The translations under genes were made by a program, and so were the position numbers. From positions 1-64,000 of IMG/VR virus record IMGVR_UViG_3300020207_000018: DNA of 64,000 nt, one strand, 5' to 3'. Of the stretch, positions 1-6,699 are shown piece after piece (within the stretch, counting starts at the first letter, position 1; each line of letters opens with the position of its first letter). Origin of the DNA: a virus. The notes beneath the pieces are model-generated. The model was not told the origin of the DNA. It searched no databases and was given only the letters and a program-made list of their open reading frames with translations.

Positions 1-639
1 ATTGTTTGTTGTGAGTGAAAGATAATGGTCACCTTGTCTTTGATGTGTATAGATGTCATTGTAATCACTATAAAGATTTACGTATGCTTGTATAGTATCA
101 CCTGAGTCATCATTTCTTTGTGTTCCAATATATGTGTTATAGTCACCATGTATATCTAATCTCATATACATTCCACCATATTCATCATTGTCGATATAAA
201 AATCACCTGTATCCGTGACTCTAAATCCTTGTCCAAATTTTACTGTATTATAATTACCTTGAATATGAAATCCAAAATAGTTATTTGTTGGATTGTTTCC
301 TGTTGAAGTGTTTTGTTTAATAGTTAGAACATTATCAGTTCCATCTAAATCACCACCCCAACTATAACCTGAACCCCATGTATCAGTCCACTTGACTGTA
401 TTGTTTGCACCTGTTTGAAGTATGTCTATGGTGTTGTCTGCACCACCGATTGAAAAGTAAACCTCTTGGTCAAAACCTCTCTGTTCAATTGTAAGGTTTA
501 AATCATCAGATGCAGTTGGTGTTTGAATATTGATTTCATTGTCGTCTGCAAAAGCAAGAGATCCCCAAACTAATAAAATACACCACCCTATCCATAAGAG
601 TGGTGTATCTTTTGTTTCTTTATTATCTAAATTATCCAC
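1..639 (-). CDS. Curlin-like repeat protein, partial (C-terminus beyond window)
   Basis: This gene is read leftward and runs off the window start, so 213 codons are visible. The only start that fits is a GTG at 639; it lies inside the last codons of the 48-aa gene upstream, which suggests translational coupling. The N-terminus has a short charged stretch, a hydrophobic segment and an AFA-type signal-peptidase site before DDNEIN. The exported part shows curlin-like Q-x-G-x-x-N signatures, for example QTGANN, with alternating strand-like Ile/Thr/Val residues. By family it would be an amyloid-type subunit exported through the CsgG pore encoded upstream. Curlin assignment is from motif pattern only; another beta-rich secreted protein is possible. 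Confidence 0.6.
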   Translation of the reverse strand, partial: MDNLDNKETKDTPLLWIGWCILLVWGSLAFADDNEINIQTPTASDDLNLTIEQRGFDQEVYFSIGGADNTIDILQTGANNTVKWTDTWGSGYSWGGDLDGTDNVLTIKQNTSTGNNPTNNYFGFHIQGNYNTVKFGQGFRVTDTGDFYIDNDEYGGMYMRLDIHGDYNTYIGTQRNDDSGDTIQAYVNLYSDYNDIYTHQRQGDHYLSLTTNN

Positions 640-773
640 ATTAATAATAATCCTATAACCAGTCCTTCGAAGAATGCAAACCACATTACTCCGTAGTGAC
701 TCATGTCGAATTGGTTCATCCACCATTCAACATTTTTTTCATGCCACTTAAAGAATTTTTTAAGTATATCCAT
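627..773 (-). CDS. Small Trp-rich membrane protein (48 aa)
   Basis: This short gene has a strong Shine-Dalgarno sequence (AGGAGG) seven nucleotides before the ATG, which decides the start. The product begins MDILKKFFKWHEKNVEWWM, an amphipathic Trp/Lys-rich segment, followed by one hydrophobic helix (FAFFEGLVIGLLLMWII) that ends the protein. No family is recognised. It sits between the FecR-domain gene and the second curlin-like gene and overlaps the latter by 13 bases, so it belongs to the curli-like operon. A role in anchoring or membrane perturbation is possible but not shown. Confidence 0.7.
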   Translation of the reverse strand: MDILKKFFKWHEKNVEWWMNQFDMSHYGVMWFAFFEGLVIGLLLMWII

Positions 774-793
774 AAGTTGCCTCCTGCTTATAT

Positions 794-1939
794 TTAGTTA
801 GATTGATTAATGTAAATCTCAATGGTTGGGTCACCATTACCAAATTCTATGACTCCTTGATAACCTTCAACATTTGTATCAATAAATCCAGAGTTGTCTC
901 CAGCAATTATGATTTCAATAACTCCGTTTACATTTCTGTATAGATATAGATCACCGTCTTGTATAAAGATATTGTATTGTGAATCTTTGTTGAAACCTAA
1001 TTGAGCACCCTTAAGTGTTACTGTACTTGACCCAGCGCCTTTTTGTACATCACTCAATGATACTGTAGTCTTTGTTAGATCATCAATAACATCTAAGAGA
1101 TCGGTAAGAAAATCTACGTCTAATAAGTCTATGTCTAATTCTGAAAACTCTAAATCGCCCTTAGTATCCTCTAATGCATCTTGTTCTAATTCGTTAAATT
1201 CTAAGAAGTCAACGTCTAATATTCCTTGATCTTGGTTCTGATCGTCTCTAGCGCCTTCTTCTATTTGTTGTCTGATTTCTGTAGGTGGATTAACAATGAA
1301 CATATTGTCAATCATGTTTGGTGTTATGTTTGCTAAAGTTAGTGGTGTCGCTGGTGTTTGATCAAATGATACGACCATAGTTGCCTGATATGCCTGGTCC
1401 AGCGTGACGCTACCGCCGTCATTAAAAACTTCTATAATTCCAGATGGATTTCCATCCTGATCAGGAAGCAAAATTACTAATGTTCTTCCGATCTCATCTA
1501 TGGTTGTGGTAAAATCTGTACCTTTAATTGATATTTGAGCAGCAGGTGTTGATACGTCTACGTTTGCTTTTTTAATTTTCTTTCCTGCGCCTGAGGTGAA
1601 TCTTGCTGTGCCTCTGACCATGCGAATTGCCATTTCAGATTTGTTTGGGTCAGGATCATAATATGCTTTATCGATATAAGCATAGGTGTGTTCTGTCATA
1701 TCCAGAACTTCATCATCTAAGAAGACGATCTTCATTCGACCGTTACCAGTCTTTGCTTCGTCTTTGAGTAGTATGTCTAAACCTACATCATTGCCAATAC
1801 TCTCTGTATTACGAGTGATATTACCAATGCCTGTGGATTCACGGATATCACCAATGGGATTGCCAAAAGCAACCCCACTGAGTAATAAAAAATTAAGAAT
1901 CGGAGTTCGAATCTTTTTGTGTAAGTTGAATGATTGCAT
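794..1939 (-). CDS. FecR-domain secreted protein
   Basis: The product is about 381 aa. I choose the ATG at 1939; a GTG two codons upstream is also open. A signal peptide is visible (KIRTPILNFLLLSGVAFG). Residues about 50-180 match the FecR beta-domain pattern: V-x-F-L-D-D-E-V, a V-R-G-T-A-R-F sequence, then STPAAQISIKGTDFTT. The C-terminal half is acidic with LDVDFL-type repeats and a beta-rich end. FecR domains occur in iron-signalling regulators and in exported proteins; there is no TonB receptor or ECF sigma gene nearby, so regulation of iron uptake is unlikely. It overlaps the upstream curlin gene by 47 bases. An accessory or surface part of the curli-like system is inferred. Confidence 0.7.
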   Translation of the reverse strand: MQSFNLHKKIRTPILNFLLLSGVAFGNPIGDIRESTGIGNITRNTESIGNDVGLDILLKDEAKTGNGRMKIVFLDDEVLDMTEHTYAYIDKAYYDPDPNKSEMAIRMVRGTARFTSGAGKKIKKANVDVSTPAAQISIKGTDFTTTIDEIGRTLVILLPDQDGNPSGIIEVFNDGGSVTLDQAYQATMVVSFDQTPATPLTLANITPNMIDNMFIVNPPTEIRQQIEEGARDDQNQDQGILDVDFLEFNELEQDALEDTKGDLEFSELDIDLLDVDFLTDLLDVIDDLTKTTVSLSDVQKGAGSSTVTLKGAQLGFNKDSQYNIFIQDGDLYLYRNVNGVIEIIIAGDNSGFIDTNVEGYQGVIEFGNGDPTIEIYINQSN

Positions 1940-2627
1940 TATCACTAGTTACATCTAAAACAATGACACCATTAGGTGTTGAACAAGATGCATTAGATGG
2001 TGAACAAGTACCAGATATCTGAGTGATATCTACATCAGCACTGTCTCCGTCTAAAACAAAATCTATACTACCTGCACCGTCATTCTGTAGTGTATTGATA
2101 TTACTAGAACCGCCTGTAATGTCAAAATTCCAAACTAGGTCATCTGCTTCCCAATCAATGTCAAAAACATTTGAACTACCAATAATTATGAGATCGGCAT
2201 CAAGTCTTTCAGCACTGTAAACATAACCTTGATCTAAGTCAAAAGTATTGCTACTTCCTGTTACATCAAAATTAATATCTGAACTGTCAGCACTACCGAT
2301 GTATCCGATATTCCAGTCGATCTCGTTTGAATCACCTGTAAAGTTTAGCGTATAGTAAGAACTATCTGCAACTACAGGACCAAATAAAATGTTTGAATTA
2401 CCAGTAAAATCTAAATCGAACTCAAGTGTAGTACCAGTTATACTCATAGAAGATAAACTTCCTGAACTTGCATCGTCTCCACCAATTTTGTTTCCAAAAC
2501 CGATTTGGTCGATATAAAGTTTCAAAGTATCACCAGTTTGAGTGATCTTAATTTCGTTATCATCAGTGGCTTGTGCGAAAACGAATGATGTCGACATAAG
2601 TAAAAATAAACTAATTAGTTTTTTCAT
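1893..2627 (-). CDS. Curlin-like amyloid subunit (CsgA/CsgB-type)
   Basis: The product is 244 aa with a clear signal peptide (MKKLISLFLLMSTSFVFAQA). Just after it comes a classical curlin signature, IDQIGFGNKI (Q-x-G-x-x-N). The rest contains at least five spaced G-x-S-N turns (TGNSN, TGDSN, TGSSN, IGSSN, GGSSN), each followed by alternating Asp and hydrophobic residues, as expected for a beta-solenoid or amyloid subunit. Two Cys occur near the end. A GAGGGG sequence lies upstream of the ATG, and the gene overlaps the csgG-like gene by 17 bases. It is the likely substrate of the CsgG/CsgF secretion module. The Asp-rich repeats differ from E. coli CsgA. Confidence 0.7.
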   Translation of the reverse strand: MKKLISLFLLMSTSFVFAQATDDNEIKITQTGDTLKLYIDQIGFGNKIGGDDASSGSLSSMSITGTTLEFDLDFTGNSNILFGPVVADSSYYTLNFTGDSNEIDWNIGYIGSADSSDINFDVTGSSNTFDLDQGYVYSAERLDADLIIIGSSNVFDIDWEADDLVWNFDITGGSSNINTLQNDGAGSIDFVLDGDSADVDITQISGTCSPSNASCSTPNGVIVLDVTSDNAIIQLTQKDSNSDS

Positions 2628-3549
2628 TTTCGTTATACCCCTCTATTTCCCAAAAACCTCTTCTGTGTCCTTGGTAGATTAATTCCAACACTGCAGCTTC
2701 AATAGCTGTTCGTGTTGCGTAAGTCACCGATTCATTATTACCAACTCCGTCTTCATACTCCACTAGTCTAGTGCCTTGTTCGATGAATCTAAACACATCG
2801 CCTGTAGCACCATAACTCAGTATAGTTTTCCGAGTTTGTACATTAAGTAAAACTTCTCCAGTAAGAACTGAAACAGCTCTCATGGAAACTGTGACAACAT
2901 CTTGTCGATATTGTCTCGCACTACCAATCCCTAGATACCTTGCGCCTCGGCCTCCAGTTAAAATATTGGTATCATAACCAATTACACCACCTTCTATTAT
3001 CATTCCTGCAAATAGAAGTGGTTGTACTCCTTGTAGTTCTTCGCCTGTAGAGTCTGCGTATTCTTGTCTTGCAGTTCTAATGATTTGTCTTTCTCTTACA
3101 AGATGATCTAAACCATTTCTCTCTACGACTCTGAACCATGTTCCGTTACCAGCAGTTTTAAGAGCATCAATAACTAACTCTGGTCCGCCTTGAGTTACTG
3201 CTGTACTAAATGATGCAATGTTGTCTACACTTTTTCTTTGTCCTGTTTTATCTAAGAAATTATAGACAGTGACAATTGGTCTTTCTTTTGCTGGTGGTAA
3301 TTGTAGCAACTCGATATAAGAAGGTAATTTAACAACTTCTGGTTCTTCAACACAAATGTAAGGCATTGCCCGTTCAAACGTTCTGCCAGCTGCCTTTGCC
3401 AGATTCCATACATCGTTTGGATAATCTACGCCTTCTTCCCATGTTGCTGGGTTACAGTCTTGAGGATTATCAGACCATCTTGGTACAGATGCACATCCAC
3501 TTATTAGAAGTGTAAGTGCTAGTAGATATCTAACCACCATTTCCACCAT
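2611..3549 (-). CDS. csgG: CsgG-like curli secretion lipoprotein
   Basis: CsgG forms the nonameric outer-membrane pore that exports curlin subunits. The product is 312 aa, slightly longer than E. coli CsgG (277 aa). A lipoprotein signal with lipobox LISGC is present. The body matches the family: a P-x-V-T-V-Y-N-F-x-D-x-T-G-Q-R segment, WFRVVERNGLDHLVRERQII, a predicted pore-loop region after LLFAGMIIEGGVIGYDTN, and VSMRAVSVLTGEVLLNV. An insert of about 40 residues follows the lipid-anchor Cys (PATWEEGVDYPNDVW). Either ATG at 3549 or at 3540 could start it. It overlaps csgF-like by 20 bases. Confidence 0.93.
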   Translation of the reverse strand: MVEMVVRYLLALTLLISGCASVPRWSDNPQDCNPATWEEGVDYPNDVWNLAKAAGRTFERAMPYICVEEPEVVKLPSYIELLQLPPAKERPIVTVYNFLDKTGQRKSVDNIASFSTAVTQGGPELVIDALKTAGNGTWFRVVERNGLDHLVRERQIIRTARQEYADSTGEELQGVQPLLFAGMIIEGGVIGYDTNILTGGRGARYLGIGSARQYRQDVVTVSMRAVSVLTGEVLLNVQTRKTILSYGATGDVFRFIEQGTRLVEYEDGVGNNESVTYATRTAIEAAVLELIYQGHRRGFWEIEGYNENEKTN

Positions 3550-4015
3550 CAGGATCTTGTGCGAAGTTTCCTGTTCCTACTGGTATGGTGATCTCTGTGG
3601 TTGTACCATCTTCTGCTACAACAATCAGTCTGATAAACTCAGCACCTGTTTCATCTGTGATAACTTCCCATGTAATGGTGTTACCTTCTAATACAAATGA
3701 ACCGAAACCTGCTGGGTTATCATTTGCGAACATAGACTCTACTAATTGCTTAGCAAATTGAGCGTAGATTCTACTTTCTAAGTTACGTATAAATTTTGCT
3801 AGGGTTGAATTTTCTGCCTCTCTTTCAGCTGCCTTTCTGGCCGATTCAAGTGCATCTTCAATTGCCTTTTTTCTTGAGAACTCTTGGTTTTCAATGGTCA
3901 GATAGTGTGCGCCTGTGCCGACACCACTAAAGGATGGATTTTTAAATCCAAATTTAATCTCGTCTGCTAAAACTGGTAGTGATAGTAGACTAAGAACTAG
4001 AACTCTTTTTATCAT
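3530..4015 (-). CDS. csgF: CsgF-like curli assembly factor
   Basis: CsgF binds the outer mouth of the CsgG channel and links nucleation to secretion. The product is 161 aa with a signal peptide cleaved near VLA-DE. The mature N-terminus, FGFKNPSFSG, closely resembles the CsgG-binding segment of CsgF (F-x-F-x-N-P-x-F-G/S-G). A helical Ala/Glu-rich centre and a strand-rich C-terminus follow, as in CsgF. The gene lies directly upstream of csgG-like. No CsgE or CsgC gene is visible in the window. Confidence 0.88.
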   Translation of the reverse strand: MIKRVLVLSLLSLPVLADEIKFGFKNPSFSGVGTGAHYLTIENQEFSRKKAIEDALESARKAAEREAENSTLAKFIRNLESRIYAQFAKQLVESMFANDNPAGFGSFVLEGNTITWEVITDETGAEFIRLIVVAEDGTTTEITIPVGTGNFAQDPDGGNGG

Positions 4016-4280
4016 TGGTTTTTACCTTGCCCTTTTTCTTCTCGTTTTCTCTATACTCTAAAACTACATCAACCTTTTGTTGTAGTCGTATAAGGTCTTG
4101 GTCTAACATTCTAGTTTGGTCTATTACTCTTATCAATGCAAAATGCATCTTTTCAATTTCGGGCTCTATGTGTTCACCAATGAACCACCACACATAGTAA
4201 ATAAAGTAACCTAGACCAATTGCTAGTATAATAGGAAATCCGTACTCTTGGACTTTTGAGATAATGTCAAATTCTTCCAT
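3990..4280 (-). CDS. Small membrane protein, YvrJ-like (96 aa)
   Basis: The N-terminus has one membrane helix preceded by a Y-G-F-P-I sequence (EYGFPIILAIGLGYFIYYVWW). A helical, coiled-coil-like segment and a Lys/Ser-rich tail follow. The GFP-plus-helix start resembles the YvrJ-type small membrane proteins seen in phages and bacteria; that match is by memory of the pattern. The neighbouring upstream gene encodes a paralogue with the same N-terminal layout. It overlaps the csgF-like gene by 26 bases and abuts the upstream gene with a TAATG-type junction, so it is part of the curli-like operon. Its function is unknown. Confidence 0.7.
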   Translation of the reverse strand: MEEFDIISKVQEYGFPIILAIGLGYFIYYVWWFIGEHIEPEIEKMHFALIRVIDQTRMLDQDLIRLQQKVDVVLEYRENEKKKGKVKTNDKKSSSS

Positions 4281-4573
4281 TAATCTCTTCTCACATCCAA
4301 TTTACCGTCTTCGATAAAGTTCTCTGCACGAGCAACTCTCTCAATATCAGGTCGAAGTTCCAATGCTGACGATACTAACATGTCTATCTTAATCATTTCA
4401 TTAGACATGGTTCTTGCACGATTCTCTAGTGACTTACAGAACATAGTAAGCGTCTGAATGTCATCAACTATACCTTGAAGTATTTGTTTAATGATAATGA
4501 ATATAAAACTTCCCATAACTAAGGCGATAGCTACAGGGAAGCCCAACTCAGTTATCATTTCGAATACATCCAT
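4280..4573 (-). CDS. Small membrane protein, YvrJ-like paralogue (97 aa)
   Basis: The longer open frame begins with a TTG at 4609; I place the start at the ATG at 4573 because a TATAAATA late-promoter octamer lies just upstream (4582-4589) and would be inside the longer frame. The product begins MDVFEMITELGFPVAIALV with one membrane helix, then a helical region containing CKSLENRARTMSNEM. The ELGFP-helix layout matches the next gene, so the two are probably duplicates. It is the first gene of the curli-like operon. Confidence 0.7.
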   Translation of the reverse strand: MDVFEMITELGFPVAIALVMGSFIFIIIKQILQGIVDDIQTLTMFCKSLENRARTMSNEMIKIDMLVSSALELRPDIERVARAENFIEDGKLDVRRD

Positions 4574-4581
4574 TATACTCT

Positions 4582-4589
4582 TATTTATA
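4582..4589 (-). promoter_or_regulatory. T4-type late promoter (TATAAATA) of the curli-like operon
   Basis: A perfect TATAAATA octamer reads leftward, eight nucleotides before the ATG at 4573. In T4 this element alone is recognised by RNA polymerase carrying gp55, which is encoded in this window. No Shine-Dalgarno sequence separates it from the ATG. Confidence 0.65.
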
Positions 4590-4624
4590 TAAATAAAGGT
4601 ATCGTTCAACCCTTTTTCTAGGGT

Positions 4625-4653
4625 CGGAAGTAGTCATAAGACGAAGGAACGCA
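4625..4653 (+). repeat. Leader repeat copy 1 (CGGAAGTAG ... GAAGGAACGCA)
   Basis: The first of two copies of a bipartite motif upstream of the 50-aa plus-strand gene. CGGAAGTAG is followed after 9 nt by GAAGGAACGCA. The end of the copy can fold as GAACG/CGTTC. The orientation relative to function is inferred from the downstream gene. Confidence 0.6.
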
Positions 4654-4677
4654 TTGTTACGTTCATCTATTTTTAGA

Positions 4678-4708
4678 CGGAAGTAGGCAATGGTGCTGAA
4701 GGAACGCA
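4678..4708 (+). repeat. Leader repeat copy 2 (CGGAAGTAG ... GAAGGAACGCA)
   Basis: The second copy: the same two half-motifs, here 11 nt apart, followed directly by a small AATCT/AGATT stem-loop that carries the CGGAG ribosome-binding site of the 50-aa gene. An RNA-level function (structured leader) is possible. Confidence 0.6.
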
Positions 4709-4726
4709 ATCTTTTCGGAGATTGAC

Positions 4727-4879
4727 ATGACTAAATATCAAGCAATGCTCTTTCAAAGAGCAGTCAAAAAATCTCTTAGGGAAAAACATCTAAGCTCTAG
4801 GGCTAAGAATTATAAAATTGAAAAGAAGGAATCTGTAGAATTACCAAAGTATATTACAGATAACCCTTTTTATCCTTAA
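4727..4879 (+). CDS. Small basic protein (50 aa), plus strand
   Basis: The ATG at 4727 follows a CGGAG Shine-Dalgarno sequence at 4716-4720. The product is 50 aa and basic (MTKYQAMLFQRAVKKSLREK, then a Lys-rich middle and a YITDNPFYP end). No family is recognised. It is one of only two genes on the plus strand, has a duplicated-motif leader, and is followed within 10 bases by a rho-independent terminator, so it looks like a self-contained transcription unit. Confidence 0.65.
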   Translation: MTKYQAMLFQRAVKKSLREKHLSSRAKNYKIEKKESVELPKYITDNPFYP

Positions 4880-4887
4880 GATAAAAA

Positions 4888-4910
4888 AAAGGGGACGTTA
4901 TGTCCCCTTT
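4888..4910. terminator. Bidirectional rho-independent terminator
   Basis: An AAAGGGGAC/GTCCCCTTT stem with a five-base loop. A run of eight A's (T's on the minus strand) on the left makes it a strong terminator for the leftward genes ending at 4929; the plus-strand side has a weaker T-rich tail and serves the 50-aa gene. Confidence 0.85.
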
Positions 4911-4928
4911 GTTATTTTTAACTAAAAA

Positions 4929-5210
4929 TTACTTTAGTTGAGAATGGATCTCATTGATTACTTCAGCTTTTGTTCCTGATCTCTTAACTTTGAGATTCTT
5001 CTTCTCTGCCATATCAAGTAGTTGAACTTTCGTTAACTTCTTTAGCTCGAATTTAGAAACAGCACCGTCAGCATTTCTATCTACAGAGACACCTGGTCTT
5101 GTAGAAGGAACTGGAGATGGTGTGACAGTGGTAGAAGTATTACTTTTACCTCTGTTTACTATGAAGTAACCGATCACAAATACTGCAACTGCAATCAAAA
5201 AATATTCCAT
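4929..5210 (-). CDS. Membrane-anchored protein with EF-hand-like loop and SAP/HeH-like motif
   Basis: The product is 93 aa. An N-terminal hydrophobic helix (YFLIAVAVFVIGYFIV) is followed by a Ser/Thr/Pro linker, a single EF-hand-like loop (DRNADGAVSKFE) and a C-terminal helix-extended-helix motif (LTKVQLLDMAEKKNLKV ... TKAEVINEI) of the SAP/Rho-N type that often binds nucleic acid. The combination in a membrane-anchored protein is unusual. It lies downstream of the holin-like gene and ends just before the terminator. The function is not known. Confidence 0.65.
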   Translation of the reverse strand: MEYFLIAVAVFVIGYFIVNRGKSNTSTTVTPSPVPSTRPGVSVDRNADGAVSKFELKKLTKVQLLDMAEKKNLKVKRSGTKAEVINEIHSQLK

Positions 5211-5253
5211 AATGTACTCCTAATTAGGTTTTAGTTACCATCCTATCAGATCG

Positions 5254-5460
5254 TTACTTATCTAACAAGGGGTTTTTATCTTTTGCTTTACCAATTGCTA
5301 GGGCAAGTACTTCTAACCATTTGTAGACTTTTGCCCATAATTTGTCATCTGCTGGTGTTGGTGTCATAGCGACAATAACACTACAAATTGAGATAACAAC
5401 TGGAACTATCATAAGTAGATTCCAGATTCCCATTATAAAATCAATTATGCCTGAAAACAT
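5254..5460 (-). CDS. Small membrane protein, possible holin-like (68 aa)
   Basis: A good Shine-Dalgarno sequence (GGAGG) precedes the ATG. The product has one long or two short hydrophobic segments (IMGIWNLLMIVPVVISICSVIVAM), then a TPTPADDKLWAKVYKWLEVL amphipathic part and a Lys-rich end. Similar small proteins with an A-D-D-x-x-W-x-K-x-Y-K motif occur in T4-like marine phages as I remember them. Holin function is only a guess from size and topology; no endolysin is visible in the window. Confidence 0.6.
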   Translation of the reverse strand: MFSGIIDFIMGIWNLLMIVPVVISICSVIVAMTPTPADDKLWAKVYKWLEVLALAIGKAKDKNPLLDK

Positions 5461-5485
5461 ATTGACCTCCTATTTTTTATGGTAT

Positions 5486-5893
5486 TTAGTTGTTTATATT
5501 ACCAATTGAATACTTAGTTGTAAGTTTCCAATCTGATTTTTCTTTATATGATACTACCTTTATTTGAGATAAAGGCGACTTAGGTTCTGATATTTTAGAT
5601 GGATCATTAACCTTCAATAAGTTCCATTGTTGTAAAAGATCAATGATTGTGTTTCTTCTACCAATGTCTGACTCATCAATATTGGTTTGTTTACCGTCTA
5701 GTAAAAATAGTTCTTTAAAGTGTACGATATAATACTTGCCTTTTTTATGAAGAATGTGACATGATTGAAATAACTCTTTGTCTTTCCTCGAAGCTACGCC
5801 TATACGTGATAAGGTTTCTCTTATCTTTAAAAAATCGTCTTTTTCGGGGAATGTTATTTCGATTAAGTCTTTTACTATATCGTGTTCATCCAT
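5486..5893 (-). CDS. regA: RegA translational repressor of early genes
   Basis: RegA binds early mRNAs near their start codons and blocks translation. The product is about 135 aa (T4: 122). The family match is extensive: IEITFPEKDDFLKIRETL, KDKELFQSCHILHKKGKYYI, VHFKELFLLDGKQ and the ending WKLTTKYSIGN. I choose the ATG at 5893; a GTG four codons upstream is also open. The gene overlaps the end of gene 62 by eight bases, the T4 order (44-62-regA). Confidence 0.95.
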   Translation of the reverse strand: MDEHDIVKDLIEITFPEKDDFLKIRETLSRIGVASRKDKELFQSCHILHKKGKYYIVHFKELFLLDGKQTNIDESDIGRRNTIIDLLQQWNLLKVNDPSKISEPKSPLSQIKVVSYKEKSDWKLTTKYSIGNINN

Positions 5894-6278
5894 TATTCTT
5901 ACCACCAGTTTTCATACTCTCTTTCAAGTCACGGTATTGTTTATCGTCTAATAACTCTAAATACTCTTTCGCTATTTTAGTTGATACACCATAAGATTCT
6001 CTTACAGTGTCTATTTTTTTAGATTCATATGGCTTCTGCCACTTGCTGAACCTTTTTCTTTTTCTAAGAGTATTTATTAAAAAAGAGTATTGAAGACGAC
6101 TGTCCAGACTGTGCCGGACATTCATTTCGTTGACGAAAAAGAGCGAATCTTGGTGATAAGATAATGCTCGATTTACTAGGAATGGTTGATAAGACTTCTC
6201 TTCTACCTCATCAACCATGATATCGACTTTGTCAAAACTGACATTTTTAACATAGTCGAATGGATTTCTTTTGGACAT
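5886..6278 (-). CDS. 62: Clamp-loader small subunit gp62
   Basis: gp62 pairs with the gp44 ATPase to load the gp45 clamp at primer ends. The product is 130 aa, shorter than T4 gp62 (187) but typical for the marine T4-like group, which carries the N-P-F-D-Y-V-K start and the PFLVNRALSYHQD and RKRKRFSKWQ motifs seen here. The gene lies between 44 and regA, as expected, and its ATG overlaps the upstream stop codon. Confidence 0.88.
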   Translation of the reverse strand: MSKRNPFDYVKNVSFDKVDIMVDEVEEKSYQPFLVNRALSYHQDSLFFVNEMNVRHSLDSRLQYSFLINTLRKRKRFSKWQKPYESKKIDTVRESYGVSTKIAKEYLELLDDKQYRDLKESMKTGGKNNG

Positions 6279-6577
6279 TAAGCAAGTGCTTGTTGTGTGA
6301 CAGAAGGCAATACTTTTCTTTGATATTCATTAATCAGTTCATCGCCTTTAAGTTCTTTACCAAAGTATACGATAGAACCATCATCAAGTGTTCTTTCAAT
6401 AAGTCCACTATTGAAACTTCTATCAACGACACCTTTACCATCTTGAGTATCTTGTGGTCTAGTGTCGTACCACATACTACTCAAACTATGAGCATGAATG
6501 CCTGAAACACCTTTTGCCCATTCTTCTGCTTCTAAGAGAACTCTTTGTCTCTCTACTTTATTTTTAAACTCCGTCAT
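6278..6577 (-). CDS. Conserved hypothetical protein in the clamp-loader operon (99 aa)
   Basis: The product starts MTEFKNKVERQRVLLEAEEW, continues with SMWYDTRPQDTQDG and ends in a helical QRKVLPSVTQQALA. No family is recognised and there is no signal or membrane segment. The ATG overlaps the previous stop (ATGA) and the stop overlaps the gene 62 ATG, so it is tightly coupled to the replication genes. Confidence 0.7.
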   Translation of the reverse strand: MTEFKNKVERQRVLLEAEEWAKGVSGIHAHSLSSMWYDTRPQDTQDGKGVVDRSFNSGLIERTLDDGSIVYFGKELKGDELINEYQRKVLPSVTQQALA

Positions 6578-6699
6578 GTATTGTCTCCATCATTATATTT
6601 AACCCTTGACTTGTCAAACTGTCGATTTGCTGTTCTTTGAAAAGACTTTTCAATCTGTCTGTCAAACCACCTTCTAAACCATTGTCTAAGTTTACCCAT
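6574..6699 (-). CDS. Small basic protein between genes 44 and 62 (41 aa)
   Basis: The product begins MGKLRQWFRRWFDRQIEKSF and is rich in Arg, Trp and Phe, forming a basic amphipathic helix. Its ATG overlaps the upstream stop (TAATG) and its stop overlaps the next ATG, which is the main evidence that it is a gene. No family is recognised. Confidence 0.55.
   Translation of the reverse strand: MGKLRQWFRRWFDRQIEKSFQRTANRQFDKSRVKYNDGDNT

Noticed and set aside
4574-4609. TTG-initiated extension of the 97-aa membrane protein
   Set aside because: The extension contains the perfect late-promoter octamer, starts with TTG and has no counterpart in the paralogue.
6590-6621. TTGACA with TATAAT downstream as a sigma70 promoter
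   Set aside because: The spacer is only 14 bases, too short for sigma70, and the site lies within a coupled gene string.
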